Numbered from the stretch's first letter, positions 8,885 to 17,498 are shown. The stretch: 64,000 nt of DNA from UBA11524 sp964383815 (GCA_964383815.1 CAYLIC010000005.1:7419-71418); one strand, 5' to 3'. The notes: a model not told the origin generated them from the sequence alone. Numbers and translations: made by a program.

Positions 8885-8917
8885 AAAAGGGATGGAGAAT
8901 CACCATCCTCCATCCCT
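8885..8917 (-). terminator. Hairpin with T run between jag and the 8529-8867 gene
   Basis: Stem GGGATGGAG/CTCCATCCC (8889-8897, 8908-8916) followed on the minus strand by TTTTGTTT. It lies only 17 nt before the start codon of the small gene, so it could end jag-operon transcription or attenuate read-through. No separate promoter is evident between it and the gene. Confidence 0.65.
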
Positions 8918-8942
8918 CAAAGTTGTGCACAAAAGCGGGTTT

Positions 8943-8998
8943 TGAAAGGGTCGAAGACCCTTCGCAGGGTGCAGGGACAGCGTCCCTGCCAGGTTCCC
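8943..8998. repeat. Interspersed palindromic repeat, copy 1
   Basis: Directly after the jag stop. Contains the palindrome AAGGGTCGAAGACCCTT and then the shared block CAGGGTGCAGGGACAGCG plus TCCCTGCC, which recurs in copies 3, 5 and 6. See the findings. Confidence 0.8.
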
Positions 8999-9922
8999 TT
9001 ACTTCCGCAGGGTAATCACCACATGGCGGTTGGGCTCGTCACCCTCGGAGTGGGTGTCCACGGCCTCATTGGCCTGCAGTGCGCTGTGGATAATCCGGCG
9101 CTCATAGGGGTTCATGGGCTCCAGGCTCACCTTGCGGCCGGTCTTCACGGCGCGGTTTGCCATGCGGTTGGCCAGGCGGATCAGGGTGTCCTCACGCTTG
9201 GCGCGGTAGTTTTCGGTGTCCAGGGTCACGCGGGTGTAGTTCTCCTGGCCACGGTTGATCTTCAGGCTGGTCAGGTACTGGAGGGCATCCAGGGTTTCAC
9301 CGCGGCGGCCGATCAGAATGCCCAGGGTGTCACCGGTCATCTGGACGAACACGTTGCCCTCGGCATCGTTGCCCACGGCCACGTCCACCTCAACGCCCAT
9401 CAGGTGGGTCAGCTCCTTCAGGAAGGCCTGTGCCTTGCCGGCGGCGGAATCGGCCTGCACCTGGTCGTTTTCCAGCATGGTTACCACAGGCTTCTCAATG
9501 GGCTTGGCAGGCGCCTTGGGCGGCAGAGGCTTCTTCTCCTCAGCGGGCTTTTCGGGCTTTTCGGCCTTGGGCTTGGGCTGGCGGGGAGCCTTGGGCTCCC
9601 TGGGCTCCTTCTTTTCGGGCGCGGGCTTCTTCTCGGCGGCGGGCCTGGGCTCCTTCTTTTCGGGCGCAGGCTTCTTCTCGGCAGGCTTGCGGGCAGGCTT
9701 TCTGGCGGGCTTTTCCTCCGCCAGCGCTGCCAGGGGATCCTCCTCCGGCTCCTTCACGGTCAGGCGCACCTTCGCCAGCCGGGAGCCAAACAGGCCAAAC
9801 AGACCCTTGCTGCCCTCGTCCAGCACGTCCACGGTTACATCGCTGATGGAAACGCCCAGGGCCTCCAGGCCGGCGGCGATGGCTTCTTCAACAGTCTTGG
9901 CAGATGCTTCATAGGTGTTCAT
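8999..9922 (-). CDS. jag: Jag/KhpB RNA-binding protein (SpoIIIJ-associated)
   Basis: A 307-residue protein with three parts: an N-terminal Jag_N domain (MNTYEASAKTVEEAIAAGLEALG and GSKGLFGLFG); a low-complexity Lys/Pro/Glu/Ala linker of roughly 100 residues with repeated PAPEKKEP units; and C-terminal KH-II plus R3H domains (ILIGRRGETLDALQYL, then NPYERRIIHSAL). It binds RNA and is linked to cell elongation and division control. The start at 9922 is used because GGAGG lies 8 nt upstream; an ATG five codons earlier overlaps that site. The linker is longer than in most homologues. Confidence 0.93.
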   Translation of the reverse strand: MNTYEASAKTVEEAIAAGLEALGVSISDVTVDVLDEGSKGLFGLFGSRLAKVRLTVKEPEEDPLAALAEEKPARKPARKPAEKKPAPEKKEPRPAAEKKPAPEKKEPREPKAPRQPKPKAEKPEKPAEEKKPLPPKAPAKPIEKPVVTMLENDQVQADSAAGKAQAFLKELTHLMGVEVDVAVGNDAEGNVFVQMTGDTLGILIGRRGETLDALQYLTSLKINRGQENYTRVTLDTENYRAKREDTLIRLANRMANRAVKTGRKVSLEPMNPYERRIIHSALQANEAVDTHSEGDEPNRHVVITLRK

Positions 9923-9943
9923 TCCAGTATCCTCCATCCCAAA

Positions 9944-10960
9944 TTACTTCACTTTGCCTTCAACAGGCACGGCGCCGGCTTTCTTTTCCTTGCTGTCCAG
10001 ATACTTGTTGATACCCCAGTTCTGGGCCATGGCAATCAGGTTGCTTGCCACCCAGTACAGGGCGAAGGCGGCGGTGTAGCTAAAGCACAGGTACAGGGTG
10101 AACAGGGGGAAGAACCACTTCATAAACTTGCCGGTGGAGGCCTGCTGCTGGCTGGCATCGGTCTGCGCAGGCTGCTGGGTCATGCTGGACATGATGAACT
10201 GGCTGCTGGCAGACAGAATGGGCAGCAGGAACCAGCCGTTGAAGTTCTTCATCACGCTGACCTGGGTGATAATCAGGTTGAAATCAAAGCCGGGCAGCTT
10301 GGACACATGCTCCACATAGCTGGGAGAGGCGGCCATGGTGTTGTAAATGGCCTGGATGCTCTCCTTCAGGCTGGTGCCGAAGGACTCGTAGTTCACCACA
10401 ACGCCGCTGGCGGCCTGAATCCGCTCGGTCAGCAAGGCCACGGTGTCGGCGGGCAGCTCCTGCAGCACCTTCTGCCAGATGTCGGCAGGGATGACGTTCA
10501 GGCTGTTCAGGTCGGGCCAGGCAGCAGCAAAGGGGCTGTCGGGCATCCACAGGTTTTTAATCCACAGCCAGGATTCCAGCTGCGGCTCATTGCCCAGCAC
10601 AATGTCGAAGGCCTGCTGCACCAGCTGCTCGTTGGACACCATGCGCATGGCGTTGAACATGGCGATGAGAATGGGGAAGGTGAGCAGCATGGGCAGGCAG
10701 GAGGACAGGGGGTTCACGCCCTCCTTCTTGTACAGCTCGGCCATTTTGGCGTTCAGCTTGTCCTTGTCGTTGGCGTACTTCTTCTGCAGGGCAGCCACCT
10801 GGGGCTGGATGCGGGTGGTTTTGCGCATGCCCACGCGGCTCTTGTAGTCAAAGGGCATCAGCACCAGCTTCACCAGCAGCGTAAACACGATGATGGACCA
10901 GCCGTAGTTGCCGAACAGGGTATTGATGCCATCCAGGATACCTTTGAGGAACTCGTTCAT
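9944..10960 (-). CDS. yidC: Membrane protein insertase YidC/OxaA
   Basis: A 338-residue membrane insertase that places proteins into the cytoplasmic membrane with or without SecYEG. Seen: an N-terminal hydrophobic helix (WSIIVFTLLVKLVLMPFDYKS) with the conserved lysine/arginine groove region, MRKTTRIQPQVAALQKKYANDK, GVNPLSSCLPMLLTFPILIAMFNAM, and two C-terminal membrane segments. There is a roughly 100-residue loop between helices that is larger than in Bacillus SpoIIIJ. No lipobox at the start. It precedes jag by 21 nt. Confidence 0.94.
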   Translation of the reverse strand: MNEFLKGILDGINTLFGNYGWSIIVFTLLVKLVLMPFDYKSRVGMRKTTRIQPQVAALQKKYANDKDKLNAKMAELYKKEGVNPLSSCLPMLLTFPILIAMFNAMRMVSNEQLVQQAFDIVLGNEPQLESWLWIKNLWMPDSPFAAAWPDLNSLNVIPADIWQKVLQELPADTVALLTERIQAASGVVVNYESFGTSLKESIQAIYNTMAASPSYVEHVSKLPGFDFNLIITQVSVMKNFNGWFLLPILSASSQFIMSSMTQQPAQTDASQQQASTGKFMKWFFPLFTLYLCFSYTAAFALYWVASNLIAMAQNWGINKYLDSKEKKAGAVPVEGKVK

Positions 10961-10966
10961 GCGGTG

Positions 10967-11212
10967 TTACTCCCTCCTAAGGATAAGGTTGGGGTCTTCC
11001 GGCACGGGGTCGTAACCGCCCTTGGCAAAGGGATTGCAGCGCAATACCCGGCGCAGCGCCATCCAACCACCCTTCCACGCGCCATAGCGCTCAATGGCCG
11101 TCATGGCATATTTGGAGCAGGTGGGAATGTAGCGGCAGCAGGGCCCGCCGCGCTTATGGGGGCTGATGGCCTGGCGGTAAAACCGGATGAGAAACAGGAG
11201 CAGGCGTTTCAT
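10967..11212 (-). CDS. yidD: Membrane protein insertion efficiency factor YidD
   Basis: An 81-residue member of the YidD family: FYRQAISPHKRGGPCCRYIPTCSKYAMTAIERYG and RRVLRCNPFAKGGYDPVP contain the conserved cysteines and the CNP motif. It assists YidC-dependent insertion. It overlaps rnpA by 4 nt and lies just before yidC, the normal order. Confidence 0.94.
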   Translation of the reverse strand: MKRLLLFLIRFYRQAISPHKRGGPCCRYIPTCSKYAMTAIERYGAWKGGWMALRRVLRCNPFAKGGYDPVPEDPNLILRRE

Positions 11213-11553
11213 TGGGCGCGATTCCCTTCCTTAAAGGCATTGTGCTTCTTCAGCAGGTAGCCCACATCCCTTTGCAGGGACTGGAAGGTGGCCTTGGCGG
11301 CTGAGGGCCTGGCTACGATAACGTACAGGCCGTTTTTCACATCCCCCAAATGGGGCCGGAAGCATTCGCGCAGGCGGCGCTTGACCAGGTTGCGGGTCAC
11401 CGCGTTGCCCACCTTCTTGCTGACGGAAAAACCAACCTGCAGCCCTCTGCCCTTGGCACAGAGCATGACCAGATCCCGACAGGCGACGCTCTTTCCGCGA
11501 TGATAAACGTACTGGAACGCCTTGTTTTTTTGCAGCCGATAACGTCTTTCCAT
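11209..11553 (-). CDS. rnpA: Ribonuclease P protein component
   Basis: 114 residues starting MERRYRLQKNKAFQYVY. The RNP motif VKRRLRECFR is present after GNAVTRNL. It binds RNase P RNA and helps 5' maturation of tRNAs. The start at 11553 is preceded by GAGAGG; upstream in-frame ATGs would lack a ribosome site. Confidence 0.95.
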   Translation of the reverse strand: MERRYRLQKNKAFQYVYHRGKSVACRDLVMLCAKGRGLQVGFSVSKKVGNAVTRNLVKRRLRECFRPHLGDVKNGLYVIVARPSAAKATFQSLQRDVGYLLKKHNAFKEGNRAQ

Positions 11554-11673
11554 GCTTGACATCCTCTCACACGCGAAAGAAAACCCAGGAAAATATGAGG
11601 AAAAGCCCGCCTTACGGCGCGAAACGCGCTGATGGCGGGCTTCATCCACAAGGCAGTGCAAGGGTGCGACCGA

Positions 11674-11808
11674 TCAGACGGTCAGCTCCTTGCGGCCACG
11701 GCGGCGGCGGGCAGCCAGCACGCGGCGGCCATTCTTGGTGGACATACGGGCACGGAAGCCGTGCACCTTGCTGCGCTGACGCTTCTTGGGCTGGTAGGTA
11801 CGGAACAT
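11674..11808 (-). CDS. rpmH: 50S ribosomal protein L34
   Basis: 44 residues, MFRTYQPKKRQRSKVHGF followed by RARMSTKNGRRVLAARRRRGRKE, the standard L34 sequence. GAGGAGTG precedes the start. First gene of the rpmH-rnpA-yidD-yidC-jag unit. Confidence 0.97.
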   Translation of the reverse strand: MFRTYQPKKRQRSKVHGFRARMSTKNGRRVLAARRRRGRKELTV

Positions 11809-11876
11809 GCTCAACACTCCTCACAAAGTTGGTGAAAATCGGACATACGCCCGAATTGCTACAAAACAGCCTTTAC

Positions 11877-11905
11877 AGTATACCTGTTTTCGCTGGGGTT
11901 GTCAA
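11877..11905 (-). promoter_or_regulatory. Promoter of the rpmH operon
   Basis: TTGACA (11900-11905), 17-nt spacer, TATACT (11877-11882) on the minus strand. The rest of the 11809-12003 spacer shows no DnaA-box cluster. Confidence 0.88.
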
Positions 11906-12003
11906 GCGTTTTCGCGCACTTTTGTCAGGCGGAGTTGTAGCGCTACAACACCTGCTGTGTGGCCGTGAGGCTCGCGGGGCATTGCCGGTGCTGCAGCTTT
12001 TCC

Positions 12004-12049
12004 GATAAGCATGGAGCAAGGCGAAAACCTTGCTCCATGCTTGCTTATC
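12004..12049 (-). terminator. Long hairpin after trpS
   Basis: A 15-bp perfect stem (AAGCATGGAGCAAGG, 12007-12021 with 12028-12042) lies directly after the trpS stop. It has only a weak T tract, so termination is likely but not certain. Confidence 0.6.
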
Positions 12050-13061
12050 CGCGGGTGGCGAAGCCGACCTTCTTCTGTACCTTGCGCAGGGTTTTGTTGG
12101 CGAGATAGGTGGCGGTCCTGGCATTCTCGTCCAGGATGGATTGCAGGTAGGCCTTGTCGGCAATCAGCTTCTTATACTCGGCCTGCAGCGGCTCCAGGGC
12201 GGCAATCACGCAATCTGCCGTGCGGGTCTTCAGGGTGCCGTAGCCTTGGCCCGCCAGCTCGGCTGCCAGGCTATCGATGCTGCCTGCGCCCAGGGCGCTC
12301 ATGATGGACAGCAGGTTGCTGACACCGGGCTTGTTTTCCGGGTCGTAGCGGATCTCCCCATCGCTGTCGGTCACGGCGCGCTTAATCTTCCGGCGGATGG
12401 TGTCCGGGTCGTCCAGGATGGCCACAAAGGTGTCCTCCGGGTCGGATTTGGACATTTTACGGGTGGGGTCTTGAAGGCTCATGATTTTGCTGCCCACCTT
12501 GGGAATGTAAGGCTCGGGGATGGTGAACACATCGCCATACACGGCGTTGAACCGCTGGGCCACATCCCGGCAAAGCTCCAGGTGCTGTTTCTGGTCAACG
12601 CCTACGGGCACCATGTTGGTCTGAAACAGAAGAATGTCCGCAGCCATCAGCACCGGGTAGGTGAAAAGGCCTGCGTTGATGTTGTCGGCATGCTTGGCGG
12701 CCTTGTCCTTGTACTGGGTCATGCGGTTCAGTTCGCCCATGTAGGTAAAGCAGTTCAGTATCCAGCTCAGCTCCGCATGGCCGGAAACATGGCTCTGGCA
12801 GTAGATGAGGCTCTTCTTGGGGTCCAGGCCGCTGGCAATGTAGATGGCGGCAAGCTCCATGCAGCGGCGGCGCAGGTCAGCCGGGTTCTGGCGAACCGTG
12901 ATGGCATGCATGTCCACAATGCAGTAGATGCAGTCGTAATCATCCTGCAAGAGGGAGAAATTCTTCAGCGCGCCGATGTAGTTGCCCAGGGTCAGCGTGC
13001 CGGAAGGCTGAATGCCGGAGAAAATGATGGGTTTCTTTTCGGGCTTGACAATCTCGGTCAT
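12045..13061 (-). CDS. trpS: Tryptophanyl-tRNA synthetase
   Basis: 338 residues. Class I synthetase motifs: the HIGH-like SGIQPSGTLTLGNYIGAL at the N-terminus and the KMSKS motif in PTRKMSKSDPEDT. YCIVDMHAIT and LMAADILLFQTNMVPVGVDQKQH shape the Trp and ATP sites. It charges tRNA-Trp. The start at 13061 follows AGGAGG. Expression is controlled by the T-box just upstream. Confidence 0.96.
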   Translation of the reverse strand: MTEIVKPEKKPIIFSGIQPSGTLTLGNYIGALKNFSLLQDDYDCIYCIVDMHAITVRQNPADLRRRCMELAAIYIASGLDPKKSLIYCQSHVSGHAELSWILNCFTYMGELNRMTQYKDKAAKHADNINAGLFTYPVLMAADILLFQTNMVPVGVDQKQHLELCRDVAQRFNAVYGDVFTIPEPYIPKVGSKIMSLQDPTRKMSKSDPEDTFVAILDDPDTIRRKIKRAVTDSDGEIRYDPENKPGVSNLLSIMSALGAGSIDSLAAELAGQGYGTLKTRTADCVIAALEPLQAEYKKLIADKAYLQSILDENARTATYLANKTLRKVQKKVGFATRG

Positions 13062-13104
13062 GGGGGAAACCTCCTTTTCATTGGCTGATGGGCAAGGGGT
13101 ACCC

Positions 13105-13353
13105 ACAGGCCGAAAAAAATAACGCAGTCCATCCGTCCACGGGGACAGATGACTGCGGTGCCACCCCTGTTGCATGCGGAAAACGCACGCCACTCTTTCC
13201 CTTTCACGGGGGAATCCGTCGCGGGATACTGGGGCAGATGCCCGTTCCCCCGCGCCCTCAGAGCTCCATGGCTGCGCGGCCTGCTGCCGGGCTTTCACCA
13301 TCCCCGGTTCGCTTTGAGCGGCGTGTGCGCAGCGCCCTGCTCGTCCTCAGTTT
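13105..13353 (-). ncRNA. T-box riboswitch of trpS
   Basis: On the minus strand the leader contains the hallmark T-box core GGGGTGGCACCGC (about 13155-13167), preceded by stem I sequences including GATGGTGAAAGCC. A candidate TGG (Trp) specifier is in CCATGGAGC. It ends in a strong terminator hairpin (CGCAGTC...GACTGCG, about 13123-13157) with seven or eight Ts at 13113-13120. Uncharged tRNA-Trp would pair with the specifier and the core, and stop the terminator forming. Confidence 0.92.
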
Positions 13354-13359
13354 AGGAAC

Positions 13360-13388
13360 ATTATAGCCCAATTTGTGCAAATGTGCAA
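13360..13388 (-). promoter_or_regulatory. Promoter of trpS/T-box
   Basis: TTGCAC (13383-13388), 17-nt spacer, TATAAT (13360-13365) on the minus strand, starting transcription just before the T-box. Confidence 0.8.
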
Positions 13389-13414
13389 GGCTTTTCTTTT
13401 TCGGCACAGAGGAG

Positions 13415-13420
13415 TATAAT
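13415..13420 (+). promoter_or_regulatory. Likely -10 box for the phosphatase gene
   Basis: TATAAT 31 nt before the start codon. The matching -35 (TTTTCT, 17 nt upstream) is poor, and it overlaps the divergent trpS promoter region. Confidence 0.4.
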
Positions 13421-13450
13421 GAACGAGTACAAATGACAAGGAGGATGCCC

Positions 13451-14212
13451 ATGAAGCTGATTCTCGTTCGCCATGCGGAGCCGGACTACAGCATTGATTC
13501 CCTGACGGAAAAGGGCCGCTGGGAGGCGGAGCTGCTCTCCCGCCGCCTGAGCAAGCTGGACAATGTGACAGCGTTTTACACATCACCCCTGGGCCGGGCA
13601 AGAGATACGGCGTCCTACACCCTGGAAAAGGTGAACCGCCAGGCGGAGGTGCTGCCCTGGCTGGCGGAGTTCCGCGGGCATTGTGCTGACCTGGAAACGG
13701 GCAAGCTGCGCATTCCGTGGGACTTGAAGCCGCAGCTGTGGCTGCCCCGTCCCATGCTGCGGGACAGGGAGCACTGGATGGATGATGAGATGATGCAGGG
13801 CGGCAACGTGGCGGAGATCTGGCAGGAAACCAAGGCCGGCCTGGATGCTCTGCTGGCCCGGCATGGGTATCATCGGCACAACGGCCTGTACCTATGCGAA
13901 AACAATCAGGCGGATGCGCTGGTGCTGTTCTGCCACTTTGGCATTATGGCGGCGATGGTGGCCTACCTGACGGACATTTCTCCCGTGCTTCTGTGGCAAG
14001 GCTTCAGTGCCCAGCCATCCAGCGTGACCACGCTGATTACGGAGGAGCGGGTGAAGGGCCAGTGCGTGTTCCGCTGCATGCAGTTTGGGGACATCAGCCA
14101 CCTGTATGCGGGCGGGGAGCGCTATTCCACGGCGGCGCTGTTCCCGGAGTGCTACACGGGCGTAGATTCCACCGATCCGCCGGAATGGAGCCAGCGCAAG
14201 GAACGCCCTTGA
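13451..14212 (+). CDS. Histidine phosphatase (phosphoglycerate mutase) family protein
   Basis: 253 residues. The catalytic RHG-type motif is LVRHAEPDYS at residues 5-14, followed by the STPLGRA-like YTSPLGRARDTA and a late VLFCHFGIMAA with the second histidine. It is a broad-specificity phosphatase or mutase acting in the cytosol; the substrate is unknown. ATG 13451 follows AAGGAGGATG. Divergent from trpS. Confidence 0.85.
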   Translation: MKLILVRHAEPDYSIDSLTEKGRWEAELLSRRLSKLDNVTAFYTSPLGRARDTASYTLEKVNRQAEVLPWLAEFRGHCADLETGKLRIPWDLKPQLWLPRPMLRDREHWMDDEMMQGGNVAEIWQETKAGLDALLARHGYHRHNGLYLCENNQADALVLFCHFGIMAAMVAYLTDISPVLLWQGFSAQPSSVTTLITEERVKGQCVFRCMQFGDISHLYAGGERYSTAALFPECYTGVDSTDPPEWSQRKERP

Positions 14213-14237
14213 CAAAGCGGCAGCGCAATACTATAGT
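14209..14237 (+). promoter_or_regulatory. Promoter of the ACT-DUF711 operon
   Basis: TTGACA (14209-14214), 17-nt spacer, TATAGT (14232-14237). The -35 box overlaps the stop codon of the phosphatase gene. Confidence 0.85.
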
Positions 14238-14276
14238 AGAAACTGGTTTGACAATGAAGCGGGAGGCGAGGAACCA

Positions 14277-14549
14277 ATGACGAAGGCACTGATCTCCGTG
14301 ACCGGCCTGGATGCCACTGGCATTATTGCCCGGGTGGCCACCAAGCTCAGCGAGATGAACATCAACATTCTGGACATTACGCAAACCATTCTGGGCGGGT
14401 ACTTCACCATGATGATGGTGGTGGACCTGGACGGCGCCCACAAGGAGTTTGCCGCCATTGACGAGGAGCTCCAGTCCACCAGGGATGAGATGAACCTGGC
14501 AATCCATCTCCAGCGCATGGACATTTTCGATGCCATGCACAGAATATAA
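14277..14549 (+). CDS. ACT domain protein (UPF0237)
   Basis: A 90-residue single ACT domain: KALISVTGLDATGIIARVATKL, INILDITQTILGGYFTMMMVVD. ACT domains bind amino acids or similar small ligands and regulate partner enzymes. UPF0237 proteins are regularly paired with the DUF711 protein that follows here, so it probably modulates that partner. Confidence 0.93.
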   Translation: MTKALISVTGLDATGIIARVATKLSEMNINILDITQTILGGYFTMMMVVDLDGAHKEFAAIDEELQSTRDEMNLAIHLQRMDIFDAMHRI

Positions 14550-14591
14550 CACGCCCGATGGATGCCCGATGAAAGAAAAAGGAGTTTTTCC

Positions 14592-15938
14592 ATGATTGAA
14601 ACAGGTGAGATTCTCCAAACCATGCGGATGATTCAGGAGGAGAACTTCGACATTCGCACCATTACCCTGGGCATTAACCTGCTGGATTGCTCCGACCCGG
14701 ACGGCGAGCGCTGCGGCCAGCGGGTGTACGACAAGATTTGCCGCGTGGCGAAGGATCTGGTGAAGACTGGCGAGGCCATTGAGCGGGAGCTGGGCATTCC
14801 CATTGTGAACAAGCGCATTTCCGTAACCCCGGTGAGCCTGATCTGCCAGGCCGACCCGCGGCCCATTGCCCGCTGGCTGGACAAGGCTGCCGCCGAAATG
14901 GGCGTCAACTTCCTGGGCGGGTATTCCGCCCTGATGCACAAGGGTGCCACCCTGGCGGATGAGCGCCTGCTGGCCTCCATCCCCGAGGTAATGGCCACCA
15001 CCAACCGGCTGTGCTCCTCGGTGAACGTGGGCTCCACCCGGGCAGGCATTAACATGAATGCTGTGCGGGAAATGGGCGAGATTATCAAGGAAACCGCCCG
15101 CCTGACCGCCGCACAGGACTCCCTGGGCTGTGCCAAGCTGGTGGTGTTTGCCAATGCGGTGGAGGACAATCCCTTCATGGCGGGCGCCTTCTGCGGCGTG
15201 GGCGAGCCGGAGTGCGCCATTAACGTGGGCGTTTCCGGCCCCGGTGTGGTGAAGCGCGCCCTGGAGCAGGTGAAGGGACAGCCCTTCGACATGGTGGCGG
15301 AAACCATCAAGCGCACCGCGTTCAAGATTACCCGTGTGGGCCAGCTGGTGGCCCGGGAGGCCTCACAGCGGCTGAACATTCCCTTTGGCATTGTGGATTT
15401 GTCCCTGGCGCCCACACCGGCGAGAGGCGACTCGGTGGCGCACATCCTCACCGAAATGGGCCTGGACATGGCAGGCGCGCCCGGCACCACGGCGGCGCTG
15501 GCCCTGCTGAACGACGCCGTGAAGAAAGGCGGCGTGATGGCCTCCAACCATGTGGGAGGCCTGTCCGGCGCGTTTATTCCTGTTAGTGAGGATATTGGCA
15601 TGATTGAGGCCGCAGCCTGCGGTGCGCTGACCCTGGAGAAGCTGGAGGCCATGACCTGCGTGTGCTCTGTGGGCCTGGACATGATTGCCATCCCCGGCGA
15701 TACCACCGCCGCAGCCATTTCCGGCATCATTGCGGATGAAGCCGCCATTGGCATGGTGAACAACAAGACCACCGCTGTTCGCGTTATCCCTGCCGCCGGC
15801 AAGAAGGCTGGCGACACGGTGGAGTTTGGCGGCCTGCTGGGCCATGCCCCGGTAATGCCCGTGAACACCTATGGCAACGAGGCCTTCATCGCCCGGGGCG
15901 GTCGCATCCCCGCGCCGCTGCACTCCCTGAGGAACTAA
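14592..15938 (+). CDS. UPF0210/DUF711 (PFL-like) family protein
   Basis: 448 residues, full length for UPF0210. Conserved stretches seen: NFDIRTITLGINLLDC, FLGGYSALMHKG, LCSSVNVGSTRAGINMNA and VGLDMIAIPGDTTAAAISGIIADEAAIGM. The fold resembles pyruvate formate-lyase but the glycyl-radical motif is absent and the biochemical role is not established. It is co-transcribed with the ACT protein 43 nt upstream. ATG 14592 follows GGAG. Confidence 0.92.
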   Translation: MIETGEILQTMRMIQEENFDIRTITLGINLLDCSDPDGERCGQRVYDKICRVAKDLVKTGEAIERELGIPIVNKRISVTPVSLICQADPRPIARWLDKAAAEMGVNFLGGYSALMHKGATLADERLLASIPEVMATTNRLCSSVNVGSTRAGINMNAVREMGEIIKETARLTAAQDSLGCAKLVVFANAVEDNPFMAGAFCGVGEPECAINVGVSGPGVVKRALEQVKGQPFDMVAETIKRTAFKITRVGQLVAREASQRLNIPFGIVDLSLAPTPARGDSVAHILTEMGLDMAGAPGTTAALALLNDAVKKGGVMASNHVGGLSGAFIPVSEDIGMIEAAACGALTLEKLEAMTCVCSVGLDMIAIPGDTTAAAISGIIADEAAIGMVNNKTTAVRVIPAAGKKAGDTVEFGGLLGHAPVMPVNTYGNEAFIARGGRIPAPLHSLRN

Positions 15939-15970
15939 GGCACACCAGCCGCGCTGCCCCTGAACCCTGC

Positions 15971-16003
15971 AACCCCGCTCTTTGGTTTGGAGCGGGGTTT
16001 TCT
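15971..16003 (+). terminator. Terminator of the ACT-DUF711 operon
   Basis: Perfect stem AACCCCGCTC/GAGCGGGGTT with loop TTTGGTTTG, then TTTCTC. Confidence 0.88.
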
Positions 16004-16029
16004 CTGCGCTACGTGCCTCTGCTGGTATG

Positions 16030-16110
16030 GCGCACGAAACGTACCCCCGAAAGGGATTCTCAAGGGATGAGATCCCTTGGGCGGAGCGCAGAGGCAGCGC
16101 CTATGCCCGT
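16030..16110. repeat. Interspersed palindromic repeat, copy 2
   Basis: Modules: CGCACGAAACG, then GGGATTCTCAAGGGATGAGA with TCCCTTG completing the palindrome, then GCGCAGAGGCAGCGCC. Lies between the DUF711 terminator and the obgE promoter. Confidence 0.75.
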
Positions 16111-16150
16111 GCCTTCAACTTTGGGGGTTTTCTTCTGGGAAAATGCGTGG

Positions 16151-16156
16151 TATAAT
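16151..16156 (+). promoter_or_regulatory. Likely -10 box for obgE
   Basis: A perfect TATAAT about 74 nt before obgE. The -35 at 17 nt (TTTTCT) is poor. Confidence 0.45.
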
Positions 16157-16229
16157 AAAAGGCAGGCCCATTGCAGGGCCGGGAATGCCTGCTGTGCCGG
16201 AGGCATTTCGTGTGAACAGGAGGTTTCCC

Positions 16230-17498
16230 ATGCCGAATTTCGTAGATCATGTTAAGATAACCGCCAAGGCTGGCAATGGTGGCAACGGCAGCATGTCCTT
16301 CCACCGGGAGAAGTACGTTCTCAATGGTGGCCCGGATGGCGGCGATGGCGGCAACGGCGGCGATGTGCTGCTCTTTGCCGACCCCAATATGCACACGCTG
16401 CTGGACTTCCGCTTTCGCAGCAAGTACACCGCCGAAAACGGTGAGGACGGCGCAGCGGGCCGCTGCACAGGCCGCCGGGGTGAAAGCCTGACCATCAAGG
16501 TGCCCGTGGGCACAGTTGTCCGGGATGAGGACAGCGGCCGGGTGGTGGCGGACATGGACAAACCCGGCGAAACCCGCCGCCTGCTGCGCGGCGGCAAGGG
16601 CGGCTGGGGCAATGTGCACTTTGCCACACCCACCCGCCAGGCGCCCAATTTTGCCAAGCCCGGCGTGAAGACCGAGGTGCACACCTTCCGCCTGGAGCTG
16701 AAAACCATTGCGGATGTGGGCCTGGTGGGCTACCCCAATGTGGGCAAGAGCAGCATTCTCTCCGTTGTCACCAGCGCCAAGCCGAAGATTGGCAACTACC
16801 ACTTCACCACCCTGACGCCTAACCTGGGCATTTTCCGCCGCCACGGCAAGGACATTGTGCTGGCGGATATTCCCGGCCTGGTGGAGGGTGCAGCGGATGG
16901 CGTGGGCCTGGGGCATGACTTCCTCCGCCATGTGGAGCGCACCCGCCTGCTGCTGCATGTGGTGGACATTTCCGGCTCCGAGGGCCGGGACCCCATGGAG
17001 GATTTCGACCAGATTAACCATGAGCTGCGCAACTATGGCGAGCTGGCGGACAGGCCGCAGATTATTGTGTGCAACAAAATGGATCTGACCGATGCGGACG
17101 AATATCTGGAGATGTTCCGGGAGCATGTGGAGGGTACCGGCTATCCCATTTTCCCCGTCAGCGCCGCCACGCGCCAAGGCTTTGATGCCCTGCTGGACGC
17201 CGTTGCCGATACCCTGGAAACCCTGCCGCCCATTGTGCACTTTGAGGAGGAAATCGAGCTGGATGATGCCATCAAGCCCGGTACCTTCGAGATTGCCCGG
17301 GACGGCGCGGTGTATGAGGTGGTGGGCTCCGCCATGGAGCGCCTGCTGGACAGCGTGAACTTTGACGATGAGGAGTCCATGAACTGGTTCCACCGCACCC
17401 TGCGCCGCTGGGGTGTGATCGACGCCCTCCGCGCCGCCGGCGCCAAGGAAGGCGACACTGTTCGCATTATCGACATGGAATTTGACTTCATTGAGTGA
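16230..17498 (+). CDS. obgE: GTPase Obg
   Basis: 422 residues with the complete Obg layout: the glycine-rich Obg fold (residues 1 to about 158; KAGNGGNGSMSFHREKYV, GGPDGGDGGNGGDV); the G domain with GYPNVGKSS, DIPGLVEGA, NKMD and SAA; and the C-terminal OCT domain ending IIDMEFDFIE. It is an essential GTPase in late 50S assembly and stress signalling. ATG 16230 follows AGGAGG. Confidence 0.97.
   Translation: MPNFVDHVKITAKAGNGGNGSMSFHREKYVLNGGPDGGDGGNGGDVLLFADPNMHTLLDFRFRSKYTAENGEDGAAGRCTGRRGESLTIKVPVGTVVRDEDSGRVVADMDKPGETRRLLRGGKGGWGNVHFATPTRQAPNFAKPGVKTEVHTFRLELKTIADVGLVGYPNVGKSSILSVVTSAKPKIGNYHFTTLTPNLGIFRRHGKDIVLADIPGLVEGAADGVGLGHDFLRHVERTRLLLHVVDISGSEGRDPMEDFDQINHELRNYGELADRPQIIVCNKMDLTDADEYLEMFREHVEGTGYPIFPVSAATRQGFDALLDAVADTLETLPPIVHFEEEIELDDAIKPGTFEIARDGAVYEVVGSAMERLLDSVNFDDEESMNWFHRTLRRWGVIDALRAAGAKEGDTVRIIDMEFDFIE

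Noticed and set aside
11809..12003. A replication origin upstream of rpmH
   Set aside because: No cluster of TTATCCACA-type boxes, no AT-rich unwinding stretch and no dnaA next to it.
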